36,466 bases of DNA from JAAYAY01 sp964429355 (GCA_964429355.1 CAYSCH010000045.1:1-36466), one strand, 5' to 3'; shown: positions 1 through 9,096, counted from the stretch's first letter. Numbers and translations are program-made. Notes: generated by a model not told the origin, from the letters alone.

Positions 1-2
1 AG

Positions 3-293
3 GTCGACTGCCAGCTTGCCGAACGTGGATTCTCCATGCGGGAGATCACGACCATAACCTTCCAGCCGCGAGTGCTGAGCACCGTGCCCGGGACGATGGT
101 TCCCAATCGCGTGGAGGGAAATTGCTCGTTTCAATCGCGTGGTACGGCGTTTGGTGTGTCAAATTCTCAAGGGGGAACGGGCACCTTTACTGCCGTCCGG
201 CAGGCCGACAATTCATGGCTTGTGACGGTCAACTTGTCGCGCCGGCGCGACGAAGGCTGGCTGGTGTATTCGGTTGCGTGGTTACTGAAATAG
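3..293 (+). CDS. C-terminal end of an unknown protein (5' end outside the window)
   Basis: The frame is open from the left edge of the window to a TAG stop, giving about 96 residues, so the gene starts upstream and only its tail is visible. The tail alternates short polar and hydrophobic stretches and ends with a tryptophan/valine-rich segment (DEGWLVYSVAWLLK), which looks like the last strands of a beta-rich domain. There is no recognisable motif. An internal ATG at 36 could be read as a start but has no ribosome binding site. The next gene begins 34 bases downstream on the same strand with its own good ribosome binding site, so the two are probably co-transcribed. I do not recognise a family. 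Confidence 0.5.
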   Translation, partial: VDCQLAERGFSMREITTITFQPRVLSTVPGTMVPNRVEGNCSFQSRGTAFGVSNSQGGTGTFTAVRQADNSWLVTVNLSRRRDEGWLVYSVAWLLK

Positions 294-327
294 AAAACAC
301 GGGCTATATGTTGACGAGGAGCATTCG

Positions 328-2472
328 ATGTGGACGGACAAATCAGCCGGACATGCGTTTCGGGTCTTGGTTGTTCTTGTGACCGCCCTGCCCGCGTGGG
401 CCGGCGGCTCGGAGCCGTCGACGGCACCGAAGGATGCCCCCTCGAGCAGCCCGCCCGTGTGGGAGTTTCGTGGCCTGGTACCCGGCACGACCCCGGAGGC
501 GGCGCTGATTGCCGATCCGCGCTGGGGGGAACCGGTCGCGAGAACGACGTCTGAAAACGCCTTGGAAGTGCTTCGCTACAAGGTGGCCAAACACGACGTT
601 GATGTTTCGGTTCGTGACGGCATCGTACAGTCGATCGACATTGCTCTTCCCGCAGGAACCACGTTGGACAAAGTCGTTCACTCGTTCGGCCTGAAGGACC
701 CCCTCCCCGACGGCCCGCTTCCCCAGCCGGCCAGAATCGGCCCCGCCGTGTCTGACGATCTTCAGCCCCGCCAATTCGCCTGCGGCCGATTCGTCGTCTT
801 TGTGGTCCCCGATCCAGACAGCCCCACGGCCAGGCTCATGCGGTATTACGGGCCGGATACGGTCGTGGAGCATCCGTATCTGGCGGTTATCTGGTTTCGG
901 GGATACGAAGCCCTGCTCGACGACATGGTATGGCTCGGCGAGCTCTCCGGTAGCGCGAGCTTTGCCGGCGATGTCAAGAGATTATTCAAAGACAGTCCGT
1001 TGGCTCAGACGCTCTCGTCGCCCGACTATGCCCAGCGTCCATGGATCGTTGGCGTCAGCCGGAGCGAGTCGGGACCGGTCTTCACCGTTTTCCTCCCCAC
1101 GTCCGACATCGGCTCCTTCCTTCGGCAAGCCGGACCGGGTGTGGCCTCGTTGAACGAACCTTCCCCCGGAAACTTGCAGTTCTATTTGCCATTCACCGGT
1201 TTCGACTGGTACGCGACCCAGTACCATGCGCGGTGGGCGGCTGTCAGCCATCAGCCTCTTGCCGATCAGGCACTGGTCGACGACCCCGAGCAACTCACGT
1301 CGGATTACTCCAGCGGATGCGATCTGGCAGCCCGCGTCTACGTGGCGAAGATCCCGGTCGACATCCGGAAACAATGGCTCGTGCAAATCGCCGGCGGCCT
1401 CCAGGCGGCTCTCGCGAACACCCGCCCGCAGGACCCGACTGCTCCCGCCGAACAGCTCGCGCTGAACGACGCCATGTTTCGGCAGAACCTGGCTGGACTC
1501 GTGCAGTTGTTCGCGAGTGTTGACCATGCCACTGCCCGATGGTCTCTCGACAGAGAAACGAAGACCGCGCAGTTGGAACTCGTTGTGACTCCCAAGTCCA
1601 ACACCCGCATGATGGAGAATCTGGAAAAGTTCGGCGATACGGCTCGGACCCGATTTGGCGGATTTCATTTCCCGGATGCGGCAGTTTCCCTGCATGCTTG
1701 TGGCGAGCAAAAGACCGGCGACTTGAGCCAATGGGAGTCAACCCTATCTCTCTTGCACAAGCAGTTTCAACAGGGTTTGAACTCGCCGTCCATCCCGCCC
1801 CAGGACGCCGCGATTCTGCAGCAGTTGTGGGAAGCCTTGATGCGCGCCGTGGATCAAACCGTTCGCACCGGCCGCAGTGACCTTGGCGCAGCGTTGGTTT
1901 GCCGCGGTGGGAAATGGACGGCAGTCGCAGGGGTCTACCTGGCCGGCGCAGCGAAACTTGACGCGCCGTTTCGGAGGCTCGCCGCCACCCTTGGTAACAA
2001 GAATGCAGATATCCAGATTCGGCTCGACGCCGAGCAGCTCGCCGACCTCACCCTCCACACTCTATCTTTTCCGATAGACCCAAGCAGTCCACTTGCCGAG
2101 CTGTGCGGGGCACGGCTGAATACGGCCGTCGGCCTGCGGCCCGATATCGTGTACCTTGCCTTCGGCAATCAGCCTTTGGCTGTGGTGAAGGAAGCCGCCG
2201 CACAGTCCGCTCTGGCCATGTCCCGACCGATGCCGCCGCTCGATCTCCGTCTATCCCTGGGAAGACTGGCTGAACTGGTCGCCGCGGCAAGTCCGGAGCC
2301 GATTCAATCCGAAACGCGAAAGATCGCCGCCCAGGAACAAGCCGGCAGCGGCAAGGACCATGTGATCATGACTCTGGATCAGAACGCTCGCAGTCTGCGA
2401 TCTCGGATCACTGCGGAAGAAGGCGTTTTGCGGGTTCTTGCCACGGCATGGGCTGACGCCATACCGCGCTGA
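328..2472 (+). CDS. Large exported protein of unknown function
   Basis: A 714-residue protein. The ATG at 328 follows a GAGGAG ribosome binding site at 316-321 with ideal spacing. Residues 10-26 form a hydrophobic core (VLVVLVTALPAWA) ending in an Ala-x-Ala-type signal peptidase site, so it is probably secreted by the Sec route. It has no later membrane segment. The N-terminal third (about residues 45-110) has a short alpha/beta pattern beginning WEFRGLVPGTTPEAA. The middle and C-terminal parts are long mixed regions with no catalytic motif I can name. The overall pattern resembles the large exported hypothetical proteins common in Pirellulales. It lies 34 bases after the partial gene upstream. 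The 160 bases that follow contain a small hairpin (2565-2579) before the ThuA gene. Function cannot be assigned. Confidence 0.75.
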   Translation: MWTDKSAGHAFRVLVVLVTALPAWAGGSEPSTAPKDAPSSSPPVWEFRGLVPGTTPEAALIADPRWGEPVARTTSENALEVLRYKVAKHDVDVSVRDGIVQSIDIALPAGTTLDKVVHSFGLKDPLPDGPLPQPARIGPAVSDDLQPRQFACGRFVVFVVPDPDSPTARLMRYYGPDTVVEHPYLAVIWFRGYEALLDDMVWLGELSGSASFAGDVKRLFKDSPLAQTLSSPDYAQRPWIVGVSRSESGPVFTVFLPTSDIGSFLRQAGPGVASLNEPSPGNLQFYLPFTGFDWYATQYHARWAAVSHQPLADQALVDDPEQLTSDYSSGCDLAARVYVAKIPVDIRKQWLVQIAGGLQAALANTRPQDPTAPAEQLALNDAMFRQNLAGLVQLFASVDHATARWSLDRETKTAQLELVVTPKSNTRMMENLEKFGDTARTRFGGFHFPDAAVSLHACGEQKTGDLSQWESTLSLLHKQFQQGLNSPSIPPQDAAILQQLWEALMRAVDQTVRTGRSDLGAALVCRGGKWTAVAGVYLAGAAKLDAPFRRLAATLGNKNADIQIRLDAEQLADLTLHTLSFPIDPSSPLAELCGARLNTAVGLRPDIVYLAFGNQPLAVVKEAAAQSALAMSRPMPPLDLRLSLGRLAELVAAASPEPIQSETRKIAAQEQAGSGKDHVIMTLDQNARSLRSRITAEEGVLRVLATAWADAIPR

Positions 2473-2564
2473 AAGACCCGACACAAACGTACGCCTCTTG
2501 CTGACCGACTGCGCTTTGAGAACAGTCGACACTGGCTCCAGGCTAGCCGGGTTGATAGACTGGA

Positions 2565-2579
2565 TGCCTGAAACAGGCA
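2565..2579 (+). terminator. Small perfect hairpin, possible transcript end
   Basis: TGCCTG, a three-base AAA loop, then CAGGCA make a perfect 6-bp stem 92 bases after the stop of the preceding gene and 53 bases before the ThuA start. There is no clear U-tract after it, so it may be a processing or attenuation hairpin rather than a classical terminator. Confidence 0.3.
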
Positions 2580-2632
2580 GTTCCCACAGGCCATCCGCCG
2601 CCCCAATGCCCCTTCACGTTGGAGTCCCACCG

Positions 2633-3508
2633 ATGTTCGATCGCCGAACCTTTCTTGCCCTTTCCCTGATGCTTCTGCCTGCCGGAGCGGTCGTTGCCGC
2701 CGACCCGATGAAGGCCTTGATCGTGGACGGCCAGAATAACCACAACTGGAAAGAAACGACCCCTGTCTTGAATCGCCTGCTGGAAGAGACCGGGTTGTTT
2801 ACCGTCGACGTGGCCACCTCGCCCAGCCAAGGTGAAGACATGAGCGGCTTCAAGCCGAACTTCGCTGCCTACCAGGTCGTGGTCAGCAATTACACGGGCG
2901 ACTCGTGGCCGGAAGAAACGAATCAGGCCCTGATCGACTACATGAACGCCGGCGGCGGACTGGTGATCTTCCACGCTGCCAACAACGCGTTTCCCAAATG
3001 GAAGGAATACAACGAGATGATCGCCGTCGGCGGATGGGGGGGCCGGAATCGAGAGAGCGGGCCCTACCTCCGCTGGCGCGACGGACAGGTCGTTCGCGAC
3101 GACGTCGCGGGACCGGGGGGCGGGCACGGCCCACAGCACGAGTTCCAGATCACCGTCCGCGAGCCCAATCATCCGATCACCAAGGGTCTGCCGCCGGTCT
3201 TTATGCACAGTGCCGACGAACTCTACAGTTGGCTCCGCGGTCCGGCCAAGAACGTCACCTTGTTGGCAACGGCATTCTCTGACAAGGAGAAGAACGGAAG
3301 CGGAGAGCATGAGCCGATGCTGATGACCATCGAGTACGGGAAAGGCCGCGTGTTCCACACGGCCTTCGGCCACGCGGGCATCCAGTGTGCCAGCGTGGCT
3401 TTCATCACGACGTTCCAGCGGGGCACGGAGTGGGCCGCCACCGGCAACGTGACGATTCCGGTTCCCGACGATTTCCCCGGACCGGATGCGCCGGTAGTGC
3501 GGAAGTAG
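2633..3508 (+). CDS. Tat-exported ThuA-domain (trehalose-utilisation-like, amidotransferase-fold) protein
   Basis: A 291-residue protein. I chose the ATG at 2633 because it follows a GGAG box (2621-2624) and starts directly with a signal sequence, MFDRRTFLALSLMLLPAGA, whose RRTFLAL core fits the twin-arginine consensus. The open frame extends to 2438, but that extension has no signal logic. The mature part begins KALIVDGQNNHNW and contains the ThuA-family landmarks: an early NNHNW segment, the GGGLVIFHAANNAF stretch around residues 105-120, WGGR, GPGGGHGPQHEF, and the closing GKGRVFHTAFGH. ThuA-like proteins have a class-I glutamine-amidotransferase fold but usually lack the catalytic cysteine. 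In planctomycetes they are exported in large numbers and their substrates are mostly unknown, though sugar metabolism is often suggested. Another predicted Tat substrate, the isomerase-like protein, lies about 1.6 kb downstream. Family assignment is firm; biochemical role is unknown. Confidence 0.88.
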   Translation: MFDRRTFLALSLMLLPAGAVVAADPMKALIVDGQNNHNWKETTPVLNRLLEETGLFTVDVATSPSQGEDMSGFKPNFAAYQVVVSNYTGDSWPEETNQALIDYMNAGGGLVIFHAANNAFPKWKEYNEMIAVGGWGGRNRESGPYLRWRDGQVVRDDVAGPGGGHGPQHEFQITVREPNHPITKGLPPVFMHSADELYSWLRGPAKNVTLLATAFSDKEKNGSGEHEPMLMTIEYGKGRVFHTAFGHAGIQCASVAFITTFQRGTEWAATGNVTIPVPDDFPGPDAPVVRK

Positions 3509-3574
3509 TCGACACGATCAGCCGGCCGCATAGGGTCGTTCCCAACCTTAATCTTGACCGCACTGGTGATCTTA

Positions 3575-3611
3575 GAGCCGCTGACAAAACCGCCGGCTGT
3601 GCACATCCATG
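3575..3611 (-). repeat. 37-bp repeat, copy A (inverted relative to copy B at 24797-24833)
   Basis: Read on the minus strand, these 37 bases match 24797-24833 on the plus strand at 34 positions, and all three differences are C/T transitions. The 17-base core GGTTTTGTCAGCGGCTC is identical. The copy lies in the intergenic space between the ThuA gene and the sigma-54 activator. It may be a terminus of a dispersed element or a shared regulatory site. No open reading frame or transposase is attached. Confidence 0.6.
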
Positions 3612-3660
3612 ATTGCAGCTGGAAATCTGTAACCTCGCTCCCCCCTCGCGCATCCAAAGG

Positions 3661-5121
3661 ATGTCGACCGATTCGATCTCTGCGCTGAGTATGGCCGGCG
3701 TGGAGTTCATCGGATTTGCCCACGGCATGGAGGTCCCTGTGCCTGACCGACTGCTCAATTCGTCAACCAGCACCGTGACCAAGGAGGACCTGGAGGCGAT
3801 TCTCGACGGGCTGGTCGAGGGGATCGTGACGCTGGACGATACCGGTGCGATCCTCGGGATCAACCGCGCCGCCTGCGAGATCCTGGAGACGGAAAGGCCC
3901 GCGGCCCTGGAAACGAAATGCTGCGATCTCCTGGGTCGCCAACTCTGCCAGTCGGCGGCGGGCATTCGCCAGTCGATCCGCAGCGGGGAGCCGATTCGTG
4001 ACGTCCAGGTGCCCGTCCAGACCAACTCGGGCAAGCGCAAGGTGCTCCAGTTCCAGACCACGATGCTGCCGCCCCGTGCGGGCCGTCCTCGCAGCAGCGT
4101 GCTGCTCTTCCGCGACGTGACCGAGCTGGTTTCCCTCCGCGAGAACCTCGAGCGGCGCTATCGGCTTCACAATCTGGTGGGCAAGAGCAAGCCGATGCAG
4201 GAGATCTTCGAACTTGTCACCGAGGTGGCCGACTCGGATGCAACCGTGTTGATCGAGGGAGAGAGCGGGACGGGGAAGGAGCTGGTCGCGCGGGCGATCC
4301 ATCACCTCGGTCCGCGATCGGCGGGCCCCTACGTGGCCGTCAACTGTTCCGCCCTGGCGGAAGGCGTTTTGGAGAGCGAGCTGTTTGGCCATGTGCAGGG
4401 GGCCTTCACGGGCGCCGCACGCGACAAGCGGGGGCGGTTCGAGGCGGCCGCCGGGGGCACCATCTTCCTGGACGAGATCGGCGACGTGGCGCCGGCGATC
4501 CAGGTCAAGCTGCTCCGCGTGCTCCAACAGCGGGTCATCGAGCGGGTGGGGAGCGACGAGCCCGTGCCGGTCGATATTCGCGTGATCGCCGCCACCAATC
4601 GCCCCCTGGCACAGATGGTTGCGGAGGGGAGTTTTCGCCGCGACTTCTACTACCGGCTTCGAGTCGTGCCGATCCACCTCCCGCCGCTGCGGGCGCGCCG
4701 GGATGATCTGCCGCTCCTGGCCCAGCACTTCGTGGAACGATTTCGGGAAGAGACCGGCCGCAACGTGGAAGGATTGGATCCCGAGGCAACGGCCTTGCTG
4801 CTCGACTATCCCTGGCCGGGCAACGTGCGGGAACTCGAGAATGCGATCGAATACGCGTTCGTCAAGGTCCGTGGTGGGCTGATCCGCCCGGAGCACCTTC
4901 CGCCCGAGCTGCGAAATCCTTCCGCGGCGATGCCGGCCGCATCGTGCGAAGACGACCTCTCTTCGATGGAACGCCGTGGCGTGCCGGACGAGGTCGCGAT
5001 CCGCCACGAGCTTCACCAGGCCGGCTGGAACATTGCGAGGGCAGCGAGGCATCTGCGGATCAGCCGGACCACACTCTACAAGCGGATCTCCGAACTGGGG
5101 ATCGACCGGCCGTTGGAGTGA
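3661..5121 (+). CDS. Sigma-54-dependent transcriptional activator with PAS sensor domain
   Basis: An NtrC-type enhancer-binding protein of 486 residues from the ATG at 3661. The start is uncertain: a TTG at 3613 and ATGs at 3691 and 3727 are in frame, and AAAGG lies directly before 3661. Residues about 43-160 form a PAS domain (EAILDGLVEGIVTLDDTG onwards) followed by a short linker helix. The AAA+ domain has Walker A GESGTGKE (200-207), the sigma-54 contact loop GAFTGA (247-252), Walker B GGTIFLDE (265-272), ATNRPL, and the PWPGNVRELENA signature. The C-terminal 40 residues are a Fis-type helix-turn-helix (NIARAARHLRISRTTLYKRI). There is no receiver domain, so it should sense a ligand or redox state through PAS rather than a partner kinase. 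It faces the isomerase gene tail to tail, with two bases between stops. I see no convincing -24/-12 promoter nearby, so its targets are probably elsewhere. Confidence 0.93.
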   Translation: MSTDSISALSMAGVEFIGFAHGMEVPVPDRLLNSSTSTVTKEDLEAILDGLVEGIVTLDDTGAILGINRAACEILETERPAALETKCCDLLGRQLCQSAAGIRQSIRSGEPIRDVQVPVQTNSGKRKVLQFQTTMLPPRAGRPRSSVLLFRDVTELVSLRENLERRYRLHNLVGKSKPMQEIFELVTEVADSDATVLIEGESGTGKELVARAIHHLGPRSAGPYVAVNCSALAEGVLESELFGHVQGAFTGAARDKRGRFEAAAGGTIFLDEIGDVAPAIQVKLLRVLQQRVIERVGSDEPVPVDIRVIAATNRPLAQMVAEGSFRRDFYYRLRVVPIHLPPLRARRDDLPLLAQHFVERFREETGRNVEGLDPEATALLLDYPWPGNVRELENAIEYAFVKVRGGLIRPEHLPPELRNPSAAMPAASCEDDLSSMERRGVPDEVAIRHELHQAGWNIARAARHLRISRTTLYKRISELGIDRPLE

Positions 5122-5123
5122 TC

Positions 5124-6038
5124 CTACGCCAGCGCTTCCCTGCAGAACTGGACGCACTTGGCCACTTCCTTGACGGCGTCTGAATCCGCGGGTACGTCGT
5201 ATTCCAGCTCGATGTCGGCGGGGAAGGTGAGCTTGTTCCTCTTCATGTACTGGAGGACGCGGCCAATGGGAGTTTCGCCCTCGCCGAAGGGCATGTTGGG
5301 ACCGTTGTCGCGATTGCGGTCCTTCAGGTGCAGGCTGAGGATCCGGTCGCGGAACTTCTCGATGATGTGGAGCGGCGGCTCGTTGGTGCCGGCCAGGTAG
5401 TGGCCGATGTCGAAGTTGATACCCAGATACTTGCCATGGGAGAGAATGTCGCCGTCGTAGGTGGTCGGCTTCATCTGCGTGTGGTTGTGGAAGCCGATCA
5501 TGATCTCGTGCTTGTCGGCAATCGGGCCGAGCCGCACGGCGGCTTCTTCCGAGAGCTCGCGGGTGATGCCCTTGGCACCGAGGGCCTTGGCAACCTGGAA
5601 GTAGTATTCGATCTGCGCGTCGGGCATGCCCGCATTGCCGATGTCGCCGAACTTGACGATGTGGATGTTGACGCCGGCGTCGTTGTACATTTTTCGCAAG
5701 GCCACGAAACGATCCATGGGGGCCGAGAGCCGCCAGTCGAGAAGGGCCTTGTTATCATTCTTCGTCGCAGCGGAGGCCCCGGCGAACTGTTCGGCCGGAT
5801 CGCCCATGAGTTCGACCGAACTGATGCCGCACTGGAGAATGTATTTGAGGAGATCCTCGGCGCTGCCGGGCATGGAACGGTAGCTGTAGGTGATAACCCC
5901 GATCTGGACGCCGCCAAAGTTGGAGTTGGGCCTGGCGTCGGCGGCGCGGGCTATGCGGGGCATCATGGACGAGGCGGCCAAGGCTGCGGTGGTGCCAAGG
6001 AACGTTCTTCGGGAGAGGCTCATCTTCTGGTCTTGCAT
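5124..6038 (-). CDS. Tat-exported sugar-phosphate isomerase/epimerase (xylose-isomerase-like TIM barrel)
   Basis: A 304-residue protein from the ATG ending at 6038. A second ATG five codons later is also possible, and the frame stays open to 6104. The N-terminus MSLSRRTFLGTTAALAAS carries a textbook twin-arginine motif (SRRTFLG), so it is folded in the cytoplasm and then exported. The rest has the AP-endonuclease-2/IolE-type barrel pattern: GVQIGVITYSYRSM, GISSVELMGDPAEQ, ITRELSEEAAVRLG, IMIGFHNHTQM, INFDIGHYLAGTNE, ILSLHLKDRN, and a closing ADIELEYD. The conserved Glu, His, Asp and Glu that bind the divalent metal can be placed in these segments. Exported members of this family are very common in planctomycetes and are presumed to act on sugars or inositols in the periplasm, but the substrate of this one cannot be read from sequence. 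It is transcribed alone, convergent with the sigma-54 activator gene. Confidence 0.88.
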   Translation of the reverse strand: MQDQKMSLSRRTFLGTTAALAASSMMPRIARAADARPNSNFGGVQIGVITYSYRSMPGSAEDLLKYILQCGISSVELMGDPAEQFAGASAATKNDNKALLDWRLSAPMDRFVALRKMYNDAGVNIHIVKFGDIGNAGMPDAQIEYYFQVAKALGAKGITRELSEEAAVRLGPIADKHEIMIGFHNHTQMKPTTYDGDILSHGKYLGINFDIGHYLAGTNEPPLHIIEKFRDRILSLHLKDRNRDNGPNMPFGEGETPIGRVLQYMKRNKLTFPADIELEYDVPADSDAVKEVAKCVQFCREALA

Positions 6039-6322
6039 GACTATTTCTCGCTCAGCAGGTGGGACAGAGACAGATTGGGCTCGCTCCCCGAAAGGAGCTT
6101 GCAAGAACTCTCATGATAGACTGGCGACTTCGTCGAAGTCCATCTCTCCAGTCATTCAATGCGAACACGAGACGATTTCCGGGAAACTCCTTCTCGCGAA
6201 AATCCGTCGCTTTCGGCCAGTCGGCGAACGGCATCGCAGGACATTTCCGAACCAGAGGATAAACCGGTTGTTGCGGCGGCGTCAAGCATTGGTGACGATC
6301 AGAGTTGTTACTGTGCACCGTG

Positions 6323-6550
6323 TCAGCGATCCGCCGCCCTTTCCACCGCCCGCCAGACCCTGAGGAGATTCCCACCCCAAATCTTGGCAATATCCTGTTC
6401 CGAATAGCCGCGGCGGAGCAAGGCCGCCGTGACATTGGGACTGTCGGCATGGTTGTCGAAGCCTTGCACGCCGCCGCCATCGAAGTCGCTGCCGATGCCG
6501 ACGTGATCGATGCCGGCGATCCTGACGGCTCGATCGAGATGAGTCAAGCA
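6323..6550 (-). pseudogene. 3' fragment of an M19 membrane dipeptidase gene
   Basis: The last 75 or so codons of a renal-dipeptidase-like (M19) gene, including IAGIDHVGIGSDFDGGG and IAKIWGGNLLRVWR. The N-terminal metal-binding part (HxD, bridging Glu, first His) is absent. About four residues in five are identical to the C-terminus of the larger dipeptidase locus at 11466-12786, and DNA similarity is high, with a 31-base exact block. The similarity stops at the TAG codon of the upstream phosphotransferase-like gene, and the fragment continues in that gene's frame after the TAG. Only TTG codons could start it and no ribosome binding site is seen. It is best read as a decaying remnant left by duplication or insertion. 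Confidence 0.85.
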
Positions 6551-9073
6551 CTACCTCTCGATTTGAACGAGGCCCGTAGTGCCGTCGACCGTGACGATCT
6601 GGCCGTTGCGGAACTGGAGCATGGCACCGCGGACGGACATGACGGCCGGCAGGTGCATCTCCCGGGCGGTCACGGCGCCGTGGGAGAGGGGCCCCCCGCT
6701 TTCGGTGATGAGCGCGGAGGCGCTGTAGAAAAGCGGTGTCCAAGTAGGGTTCGTCGTTCGGGCGACGAGGACGGCTTGTTTGGGGAAGACAGCGAAGTCG
6801 TCGGTCGTGTGCACGACGAAGCACGGACCGGTCGCCCGGCCAGGGCTTCCCGGCAGGCCGCGGAGCACATCCTCGCCAATCGGCGCGACGGCCATTTTCG
6901 CCTCGAGGGACCAGTCCGGGGTCCGCTTCCATGCGGCAGCGTAGGATTGTTTCGCCTCGCTGATCTTCCGGCCCAGGTCGCCGGCGTTCTGATCGGAGGG
7001 ATCAACAACGAATCTCTCGAGATCCTCCTTTCGGGCAAAGAACACGTCTTCCGGCTGGTCGACGATCGCCCGGTCCTTGAGGCGTTCTCCGAGGGCGATC
7101 GCGGCTCGGCGGGCGATAGGATTGAGGCGCGTGGTCTGATAGTGTTCCAGGTCGTCGAGCGTGGTATAAGTCCGAGCGAGGCGGATGAGTTCGCGGAAGA
7201 AGAACCGGAGTCCGTCAGGAATCTCGCCGAGAAATGCCAGTTCCGTTTCGCCGTAGCGGAGACGTTGTTTCCGGGCAGTTTCGGCTGGTTCCTCGTCGGC
7301 GCCGCCGCGAAGAACGAGAGCGACGGAATCAAGGACAATCCAGGGTTGCGAGCCCCACGTGGGCTGGAGATAGTCCATGTCGACCTCGCGGTGGCCATGG
7401 TCTTCGAGAAAACGCTGGAATCTCACGTGGAAGTCGGGGAAGCCGGCGAGGATATTCTGTTCCCAGGCCTGGCGGCCACCGTGCAGAAGTGCCGCCGCCA
7501 ATCGTTCCTTGCTGCGAGCCATCTGAGCCAGCGTATGCAATTCGGCGTTGACGACCGCCGTTTTCGTTTCGCATCCCGCAAGCAGGCCGTCGACAAGAGG
7601 GAGAGCCCGTTCGGCACCCACTACCATACAGACCAGGCCGTGGAGCAACCGGTGCAGGAAGGCCTGCGTCATCGAGATGGCGATATTGGGCAGGAAGTAG
7701 TCGGCGGCGACCTCGAGGATTTCGGTCATGTGACGCCAGACTCCGTCGAGGTCGGCGTCGTCGAGGCGAACGGCGGAGAGCCGCCCGAGGCGGATCAGAT
7801 ACCGGTCCAGATCGCGGGCCCATTGGACGGGCAGGTCCATGACCCAGGAGTAACGTTCCCGCAGTTGCGGGACAGCGGCGGTAAGTTCTTCGGTGTTGCG
7901 GGCGCGGACCGGGCGGTGAAGGGCGAGCAGTTCCACGGCCGTCTGGTTGCCGTAGATGTATTCGTCGATGCGAGAGAACCAGTCGCCTTGGATGACCGGG
8001 AGACCCATGAGCTGGAGAGAATGGGTCAGGGAGGCCCGGAAAGCGGTACTGATGAAGTCCCACGAGAGGGGCGACATGGGATTGGGGAACCGCTCCGCCG
8101 ATTCATCGCGGGTCCAACGGGGCTGGAACGTCGTCACGGGCCGGGACTGGAACAGGTAGAGCCGGCCGTCTCTTCTGCCCCATTCGATATCCTGGGGCCA
8201 ACCGTAGTGATCTTCGATCCGGAGGAGCAAGCGGGCCAGGTCGCGAAGGTGTTCCACGGCGAGGCAGGGAACGTCGCTGCGGTCGGCGGGCACAGGCTGG
8301 GTCGCTGTCCCGTCCGGCGTGGCGGCGACCATGCGATCTTTGTGACCTATCGTCTGGGAGATGATCTCGCAGCCGGTTTTGCTGATTTCGAAGTGGTCGA
8401 CTTCGCATTGGCCGGAGACAACCGATTCGCCCAGGCCGTAGTTGGCTTCAATGACCAAGCGATCGAGCCGCCCGGAGACGGGGTGGATGGAGAATGCCAC
8501 GCCGGCGACTTCGCACTCGACCTGGTACTGAACAACGACGGCCATGCGGGCGGCGCGTTGGGAAAAGCCCTGGTGATGCCGATAAGCTACCGAATGGTCA
8601 CCCCAGAGCGAGACGAAACAATCGCGGACACTGTCGACGACGGAGTCGTCGCCACGGACATTGAGGTAGGTCTCGTGCTGGCCGGCAAAGGCTGCTTCGG
8701 CCAGGTCCTCGAAAGTGGACGATGACCGGACGGCGAAGGCTGCGCCGTTTGACCCGCCGCCGATTTCGGCGCGAAGCTTCGTGAGGGAATCACGGACTGC
8801 ACGGGACACTTCGTCGGGGAGTGAGACTTGCGACAGCCGGCCCCGCAGCTTCTCACATTGGGTCCGGAGCCGGTCAGGGCGATCGTAGTCAAAGGCGGCA
8901 AGCTCGGCATCGAGCCAATCAAGGCCTTCGATGAACGCCTCGTAGGCCTCGGCAGTGACCACAAAGCCTGGGGGCACATTGAATCCGGCTTGGGTCAGGG
9001 CGATAAGGTTGCTCCCTTTTCCGCCCACGGAGGCAACGGGCAGCGACCGGTCGAAGAAGGCTATCAATGCCAT
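6551..9073 (-). CDS. PEP-synthase/rifampicin-phosphotransferase-like ATP-dependent dikinase
   Basis: An 840-residue protein. The ATG ending at 9073 follows an AGGAGAG box, which rules out the longer open frame to 9436. Residues 1-320 are the PPDK_N ATP-grasp domain: VGGKGSNLIALTQAGFNVPPGF, AVRSSSTFEDL, GVAFSIHPVSG, EANYGLGESVVSG and LYLFQSRPVT. The middle (about 330-740) is a large substrate-specific region. The last 90 residues are the swivelling phosphohistidine domain with GGPLSHGAVTARE, the catalytic His being residue 798. The PEP-binding TIM barrel of true PEP synthase is missing. This three-part order, the total length, and the position of the His 42 residues before the end match rifampicin phosphotransferases, which move the beta-phosphate of ATP to a small molecule through phospho-His. 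Here it is the last gene after two lipid-type genes, 23 bases behind the acyltransferase, so a lipid or polar headgroup is a reasonable alternative substrate. The true substrate is unknown. Confidence 0.85.
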   Translation of the reverse strand: MALIAFFDRSLPVASVGGKGSNLIALTQAGFNVPPGFVVTAEAYEAFIEGLDWLDAELAAFDYDRPDRLRTQCEKLRGRLSQVSLPDEVSRAVRDSLTKLRAEIGGGSNGAAFAVRSSSTFEDLAEAAFAGQHETYLNVRGDDSVVDSVRDCFVSLWGDHSVAYRHHQGFSQRAARMAVVVQYQVECEVAGVAFSIHPVSGRLDRLVIEANYGLGESVVSGQCEVDHFEISKTGCEIISQTIGHKDRMVAATPDGTATQPVPADRSDVPCLAVEHLRDLARLLLRIEDHYGWPQDIEWGRRDGRLYLFQSRPVTTFQPRWTRDESAERFPNPMSPLSWDFISTAFRASLTHSLQLMGLPVIQGDWFSRIDEYIYGNQTAVELLALHRPVRARNTEELTAAVPQLRERYSWVMDLPVQWARDLDRYLIRLGRLSAVRLDDADLDGVWRHMTEILEVAADYFLPNIAISMTQAFLHRLLHGLVCMVVGAERALPLVDGLLAGCETKTAVVNAELHTLAQMARSKERLAAALLHGGRQAWEQNILAGFPDFHVRFQRFLEDHGHREVDMDYLQPTWGSQPWIVLDSVALVLRGGADEEPAETARKQRLRYGETELAFLGEIPDGLRFFFRELIRLARTYTTLDDLEHYQTTRLNPIARRAAIALGERLKDRAIVDQPEDVFFARKEDLERFVVDPSDQNAGDLGRKISEAKQSYAAAWKRTPDWSLEAKMAVAPIGEDVLRGLPGSPGRATGPCFVVHTTDDFAVFPKQAVLVARTTNPTWTPLFYSASALITESGGPLSHGAVTAREMHLPAVMSVRGAMLQFRNGQIVTVDGTTGLVQIER

Positions 9074-9096
9074 GTCTTGGCTCTCCTGGGCTGGCG

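Noticed and set aside
6305..8725. Long plus-strand open frame of 806 codons
   Set aside because: It is antisense to the phosphotransferase-like gene, has no ribosome binding site or family resemblance, and reflects GC-rich codon bias.
6551..9073. Claim of a rifampicin-resistance gene
   Set aside because: Only the domain order matches; the middle substrate domain cannot be assigned by eye and the operon context points to lipids.
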